The translations under genes and the position numbers were made by a program. From Nitrosospira sp. (GTDB taxonomy: Bacteria > Pseudomonadota > Gammaproteobacteria > Burkholderiales > Nitrosomonadaceae), in contig JAKDLC010000053.1 of the NCBI GenBank assembly GCA_030453055.1, forward strand, positions 1-9,967: a stretch of 9,967 nucleotides of DNA, given 5' to 3'. The notes below the pieces were generated by a model. That model was given only the letters and a program-made list of their open reading frames with translations, made no database searches and was not told the DNA's origin. Positions 7,460-9,967 of this stretch are shown here, piece by piece. How positions within the stretch are numbered: position 1 is the first letter of the stretch; each line of letters begins with the position of its first letter.

Positions 7460-7540
7460 TGCAGGTCGGATTAGCGCAAGCGTAATCCGACAACTTCGCC
7501 AGATTCGATGGATTACGCTTTGCTCCACTCATCCTGTACA
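7460..7540. repeat. Second palindromic intergenic repeat (REP/MITE-like)
   Basis: GTCGGATTA (7465-7473) pairs with TAATCCGAC (7483-7491) around GCGCAAGCG, giving a 9-bp stem. A further copy of the inner motif in inverted orientation (GGATTACG, 7510-7517, against CGTAATCC, 7481-7488) follows, then TTTGCTCCACTCATCC. The motif resembles dispersed 'GGTCGGATTAGCGCAAGCGTAATCCGAC'-type repeats familiar from proteobacterial intergenic regions. The outer limits are approximate. Confidence 0.6.
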
Positions 7541-7591
7541 GACATCCAACCGGAAAATGGTTCACAGCATTTTACCCTTATACGCCGGGCG

Positions 7592-7933
7592 CTAAACCCC
7601 GGCTGGCTCTTTCAGGCTAAAGCTCTCGCCACAGCCGCACGTATTGTCCACGTTGGGATTATCGAACCTGAACGAATCATTGAGTCCTTCCCTGACAAAA
7701 TCCACGCGCGAGCCATCGAGGTAGGGCAGGCTGGCGACGTCAATGACCACGTTGGCGTTATGCGACTCGAACATCTGATCGCCCGCACGTACTTCGTCGG
7801 CGTAATCGAATGTATAGGCAAAACCGGAGCAGCCCACTTTCTTTACACCGATGCGCAAGGCGAGCCCCTTGCCGCGCTTTGCAAGCTGCTTTCGTATCTG
7901 TTTTGCTGCATTTTCAGTTAATGTTATCGCCAT
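7592..7933 (-). CDS. A-type Fe-S carrier protein (SufA/IscA/ErpA family)
   Basis: A-type carriers bind Fe-S clusters and hand them to apo-enzymes. The product is 113 residues from the ATG at 7933-7931. That ATG is preferred because CGGAGAA places GGAG seven bases upstream; the in-frame GTG just before it would have only a four-base spacing. The HesB/YadR signature is complete: GVKKVGCSGFAY has the first cluster cysteine (residue 35), and the C-terminal TCGCGESF has Cys99 and Cys101. The gene lies between iscR and sufB, where SufA or IscA is expected. The sequence does not clearly separate the SufA, IscA and ErpA subtypes, so no symbol is given. Confidence 0.93.
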   Translation of the reverse strand: MAITLTENAAKQIRKQLAKRGKGLALRIGVKKVGCSGFAYTFDYADEVRAGDQMFESHNANVVIDVASLPYLDGSRVDFVREGLNDSFRFDNPNVDNTCGCGESFSLKEPAGV

Positions 7934-8005
7934 CACTATTCTCCGGTTGTCATTCGCAATCGGAATGATCGAAACAAGCGCGGGCCGCCATTATCATTGA
8001 TTGTC

Positions 8006-8509
8006 TTAAGCCGAAAATACGCTGTGTTCACGTTCGGGCATGACACGTTCAAGTTCGGGCAAGGCCTTTCGCATGTCCAGCATCTGCACCACGCCGCTCT
8101 GTCTCGCTTTCTGGTTATCAACCAACTGCTTTAGCGTTATAGCGCCAAGGTGATCGAAAATAAGATCATTCAGCTTTACCCACAAGTCGTGAGTCATGCA
8201 CTTTTTGTCACTGTGGCAATTTTCCTTTCCGCTGCATTGGGTTGAGTCGATCGGCTCATCAACCGCAAGGATGATCTCGGCAACCGATACCTGCGCAATG
8301 TCCTTCGCAAGGCGATAACCGCCTCCCGGACCTCGCACGCTCTCGACAAGCGAGCGTTGACGCAGCTTGGCGAACAATTGTTCCAGATAAGATAGCGAGA
8401 TTTGCTGACGCTGGCTGATGTCAGCAAGCGTTACGGGGTGCGCGCTGCGTTGCATGGCAAGATCCAGCAGCGCCGTCACCGCAAATCGTCCTTTGGTGGT
8501 TAACCGCAT
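8006..8509 (-). CDS. iscR: IscR, Rrf2-family [2Fe-2S] transcription regulator
   Basis: IscR senses cellular Fe-S status: with its [2Fe-2S] cluster it binds type 1 operators and represses Fe-S biogenesis genes. The 167-residue product begins MRLTTKGRFAVTALLDLA and has a winged helix at about 1-65 (recognition region ISLSYLEQLFAKLR; wing RGPGGGYRLAK). The cluster loop has Cys92, Cys98, Cys104 and His107, identical in numbering to E. coli IscR. AGGAG lies seven bases before the ATG. The gene is first in a SUF operon and not an ISC operon. Tandem type 1-like sites lie 66-119 bp upstream of its start codon, so it is expected to repress itself and the whole suf cluster when Fe-S supply is adequate and to release it under iron or oxidative stress. 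That regulation is inferred from site matches. Confidence 0.95.
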   Translation of the reverse strand: MRLTTKGRFAVTALLDLAMQRSAHPVTLADISQRQQISLSYLEQLFAKLRQRSLVESVRGPGGGYRLAKDIAQVSVAEIILAVDEPIDSTQCSGKENCHSDKKCMTHDLWVKLNDLIFDHLGAITLKQLVDNQKARQSGVVQMLDMRKALPELERVMPEREHSVFSA

Positions 8510-8575
8510 GATAAACTCCTCTTTACTCTCGTAATTTCAATCGAATGAAACGCTTAAAATAAACTTGGCCAGTCA

Positions 8576-8600
8576 ATACACGACTGATTTGGTCAAGTAT
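8576..8600 (-). promoter_or_regulatory. IscR type 1 operator, proximal copy
   Basis: Read on the minus strand, these 25 bases begin ATACTTGACCAAAT and end CAGTCGTGTAT. They match the E. coli type 1 consensus (ATASYYGACTRWWWYAGTCRRSTAT) at 23 of 25 positions by manual comparison. The copy lies just downstream of the distal site with a 3-bp gap, and its first bases overlap the -10 box, so it covers the transcription start region. Confidence 0.75.
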
Positions 8601-8624
8601 AAGATACCCGATTGATTTAGTCAA
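8596..8624 (-). promoter_or_regulatory. Sigma70 promoter of the iscR-suf operon
   Basis: On the minus strand the -35 box is TTGACT (8624-8619), the spacer is 17 bp and the -10 box is TATACT (8601-8596). Both hexamers are one base from consensus, and AT-rich sequence lies upstream. The predicted start is near 8589, which gives a 5' leader of about 80 bases before iscR. Two IscR-like operators overlap the promoter and its start region. Confidence 0.85.
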
Positions 8625-8628
8625 CTAT
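8604..8628 (-). promoter_or_regulatory. IscR type 1 operator, distal copy
   Basis: Read on the minus strand, these 25 bases begin ATAGTTGACTAAAT and end CAATCGGGTAT. They match the E. coli type 1 consensus at 24 of 25 positions; the one mismatch is A for G in the second half-site. The site covers the -35 box and spacer of the iscR promoter, a position suited to repression by blocking RNA polymerase. Confidence 0.85.
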
Positions 8629-8677
8629 AATGAATCGCATGGGGAAAAATACAGTGCCTCTAAACCCGACACGCGGC

Positions 8678-8705
8678 TCGACATAAGATGATGATAACGT
8701 ATACA
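8678..8705 (+). promoter_or_regulatory. Possible promoter of the toxin-antitoxin operon
   Basis: TCGACA (8678-8683) and TATACA (8700-8705) are separated by 16 bp and lie about 35 bp before the antitoxin start. A loose inverted repeat, GATAA (8693-8697) and TTATC (8714-8718), spans the -10 region and could be an antitoxin operator, as is usual in type II modules. Both motifs are short, so this is tentative. Confidence 0.35.
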
Positions 8706-8738
8706 CTAAGTCATTATCTCAAGGCAGGAGATTTGCCC

Positions 8739-9017
8739 ATGTCGAAAGAAGCCGTTTTCACAATGAAGCTGGAACCGGAGCTGCGAGCCGAATTCATGGC
8801 GGAGGCCGAGGCCGCTCACCGGCCAGCGTCTCAGGTGGTGCGCGAGTTGATGCGTGAGTTTGTACAGCATCAGCGCGAAGCGCGGGAATATGACAAGTTC
8901 CTGCACCACAAAGTTATGGTTGCCCGGTCATCGATGCGTGCCGGCCATGGGCAATCGAATGACGAAGTTGAAGCCGAATTCGCCGCACGACGCGCCAGTG
9001 TGGCGAAAGGCGCGTGA
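8739..9017 (+). CDS. ParD/CopG-like antitoxin of a type II TA module
   Basis: The antitoxin would bind and neutralise the following ParE-like toxin and repress its own promoter. The 92-residue product starts MSKEAVFTMKLEPELRAEF, a ribbon-helix-helix type N-terminus (beta strand about 4-10; helices about 12-27 and 29-44, RPASQVVRELMREFV). A charged C-terminal tail follows (about 45-92), as expected for the toxin-wrapping part. The ATG at 8739 follows AGGAG with an eight-base spacing. An upstream in-frame ATG (8688) would add a 17-residue extension with no family likeness and is rejected. The gene overlaps the toxin gene by four bases. Confidence 0.85.
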   Translation: MSKEAVFTMKLEPELRAEFMAEAEAAHRPASQVVRELMREFVQHQREAREYDKFLHHKVMVARSSMRAGHGQSNDEVEAEFAARRASVAKGA

Positions 9018-9298
9018 GAATCATTTGGACGCCAGAGGCACAGCAAGACCGCGTCGACGTATGGGACCACATCGCGACCGACAACCCGCGTGCTGCTGCC
9101 CGTATGGATGAGCTTTTTAGCGATGCGGCGGCCAGGCTGGCCGAGTATTCCAAACTAGGCCGGCCGGGGAACATTTCCGGCACCCACGAGCTGATTCCGC
9201 ATGAAAGCTATCGCTTGGTGTATGAGATCGAGCAGGAAACGGTGTGGGTTCTGGCCCTGGTGCATACGGCCAAACAGTGGCCGCCGATGCAGGAATGA
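9014..9298 (+). CDS. ParE/RelE-superfamily toxin
   Basis: ParE-type toxins of this fold inhibit DNA gyrase, while RelE-type members cleave mRNA on the ribosome; the target here cannot be assigned from sequence alone. The 94-residue product has the family layout: MRIIWTPEAQQDRVDVWDHI, then DNPRAAARMDELFSDAAARLAEY. LGRPGNISGTHELIPHESYRLVYEIEQETVWVLALVHTAKQWP follows. The 'GRPG...T.EL....YRLVYEI' run and the late 'VLALVHTAKQWP' strand are ParE-like, and the RelE catalytic set is not obvious. The start is a GTG at 9014 overlapping the antitoxin stop (GTGA), which suggests translational coupling. The frame is intact, so the module is probably functional. Confidence 0.86.
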   Translation: MRIIWTPEAQQDRVDVWDHIATDNPRAAARMDELFSDAAARLAEYSKLGRPGNISGTHELIPHESYRLVYEIEQETVWVLALVHTAKQWPPMQE

Positions 9299-9313
9299 GG
9301 GATTTTAAGCCGG

Positions 9314-9949
9314 TTATTCGGTTCTGCGTGGGTTGGGATGACGGAGCCTCATATGGGCTTTGACCAACTCAATCGCCTGGTAACGAAACCGGTCGCCATC
9401 CGTATCTTTCACCCACATATGCAACAGGCCGATGAAAAACAGATGCGTATCCATGGCTAACTGAGAGGGCTCATGAGAAAGATGCAATTGCTCCTGCGCT
9501 TTTGCCCGTTCGTACACCAGTTGCAGTTTTTCTTCGATGCCGGAACAGTTTACTAAGATTTGCCGCAGCACGGTTGCGAACTCATCGACATATTCACACT
9601 TGATCATCATGATTTCATAGATCTGGCGTGTCTCGATACTGTCGATCAACACCTGGATGGTGCCGCACAGAAAATTTTCTATACAGGTGAGCGGATCTTC
9701 GGAGCCTTCAATCAGCAGGGTATCGTCCATGCGATCGATCAACGGCAGAAATACCTGTTCGCGCATCGCTTGAAACAGATCGATTTTGTTATTGAAGTGC
9801 CAATAGATCGCTCCGCGCGTGACGCCGGCCTGGCTGGCGATATGCTCCATCGTAGTGCGGCTGACGCCGCGCGCCAGGAACACCTGGCGAGCGGCGTCAA
9901 TAAGGCGCTGCCGGGTCAATTCCGCATTTTCCTTGGTTTTTCGAACCAT
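9314..9949 (-). CDS. AcrR/TtgR-like TetR-family repressor
   Basis: AcrR-type repressors control RND multidrug efflux operons and lose DNA binding when they capture hydrophobic compounds. The 211-residue product begins MVRKTKENAELTRQRLIDAA. Its TetR helix-turn-helix (about 33-52, TMEHIASQAGVTRGAIYWHF) is followed by NNKIDLF, close to AcrR/TtgR/MtrR. The C-terminal half (about 65-205) is the all-helical ligand and dimer domain. The gene reads left from near the right edge, so a divergent efflux operon (acrA/mexA-like) would be expected just outside; only 18 bases lie beyond its start, and the target cannot be confirmed. It converges on the toxin gene with a 15-bp gap and no visible terminator. 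The start ATG at 9949-9947 gives the usual family N-terminus. Confidence 0.88.
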   Translation of the reverse strand: MVRKTKENAELTRQRLIDAARQVFLARGVSRTTMEHIASQAGVTRGAIYWHFNNKIDLFQAMREQVFLPLIDRMDDTLLIEGSEDPLTCIENFLCGTIQVLIDSIETRQIYEIMMIKCEYVDEFATVLRQILVNCSGIEEKLQLVYERAKAQEQLHLSHEPSQLAMDTHLFFIGLLHMWVKDTDGDRFRYQAIELVKAHMRLRHPNPRRTE

Positions 9950-9967
9950 CTCTCAAGTTTTCCGAAC

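Larger units (their letters stand above)
7333..7591. other. Repeat-bearing gap between the A-type carrier gene and sufB
   Basis: This 259-bp gap interrupts an otherwise tightly packed operon. It contains a dRS3-like hairpin (about 7422-7452) and a second palindromic repeat (about 7460-7540). The short open frames here translate to [10 protein letters not shown] and SFPRKRES, the well-known false peptides produced by such repeats, so no gene is called. No confident extra promoter or T-tailed terminator was seen, so iscR transcripts may read through into sufB. Confidence 0.6.

Noticed and set aside
7380..7565. Small minus-strand open frames between the A-type carrier gene and sufB
   Set aside because: They translate repeat DNA into the familiar artefact peptides VIPAKAGIQ and SFPRKRES and show no protein family features.
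7950..7968. TCATTC...GAATGA inverted repeat between iscR and the A-type carrier gene
   Set aside because: A 6-bp stem with a 7-base loop and no T-run; it could occur by chance and has no clear role.
8554..8582. A third IscR type 1 site around GACTGGCCAAGTTTAT, downstream of the two good copies
   Set aside because: Only the central GACT and a few bases match; both outer arms and most of the A/T-rich centre fail the consensus.
8630..8686. 18-codon open frame between the iscR promoter and the antitoxin gene
   Set aside because: It begins inside the promoter region of the opposite strand, lacks a Shine-Dalgarno and encodes nothing recognisable.

Overview
The window looks like a proteobacterial chromosome, most likely gammaproteobacterial, though the sequence does not settle the class. 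The reasons are an IscR with the enterobacterial Cys92/Cys98/Cys104/His107 spacing, an AcrR-type TetR repressor, a HemJ-type protoporphyrinogen oxidase and a mid-50s GC impression. Its core is a complete SUF-type iron-sulfur cluster assembly locus on the minus strand, transcribed from right to left.

In transcription order the locus holds iscR (8509-8006), an A-type Fe-S carrier (7933-7592), sufB, sufC, sufD, sufS, sufU and an Nfu-type carrier (2028-1468). sufB-sufC and sufC-sufD overlap by 4 bases, sufD-sufS are 3 bases apart, and sufS-sufU overlap by 1 base, so they read as one operon. A near-consensus sigma70 promoter lies upstream of iscR. It overlaps one strong match to the IscR type 1 operator, and a second tandem match lies just downstream, which predicts feedback control by IscR. 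The only large gap, between the A-type carrier and sufB (about 260 bp), carries a perfect hairpin of the dRS3-like class and a second palindromic repeat.

Downstream of nfu sits a compact element of about 780 bp: a REP-associated, HUH-type tyrosine transposase gene bounded by perfect 22-bp inverted repeats. Its far end lies on the 5' end of hemJ. The last codons of the transposase supply a Shine-Dalgarno sequence, and the inverted repeat supplies the GTG at which hemJ now appears to start. This junction is the most unusual thing in the window. hemJ (703-278) is followed by the first 55 codons of aroB, which runs off the left edge.

Right of the iscR promoter and reading away from it is a two-gene ParD/ParE-like type II toxin-antitoxin module (8739-9298, plus strand). 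It converges on an acrR-like TetR repressor gene (9949-9314, minus strand) whose regulated target, often a divergent RND efflux operon, would lie past the right edge.
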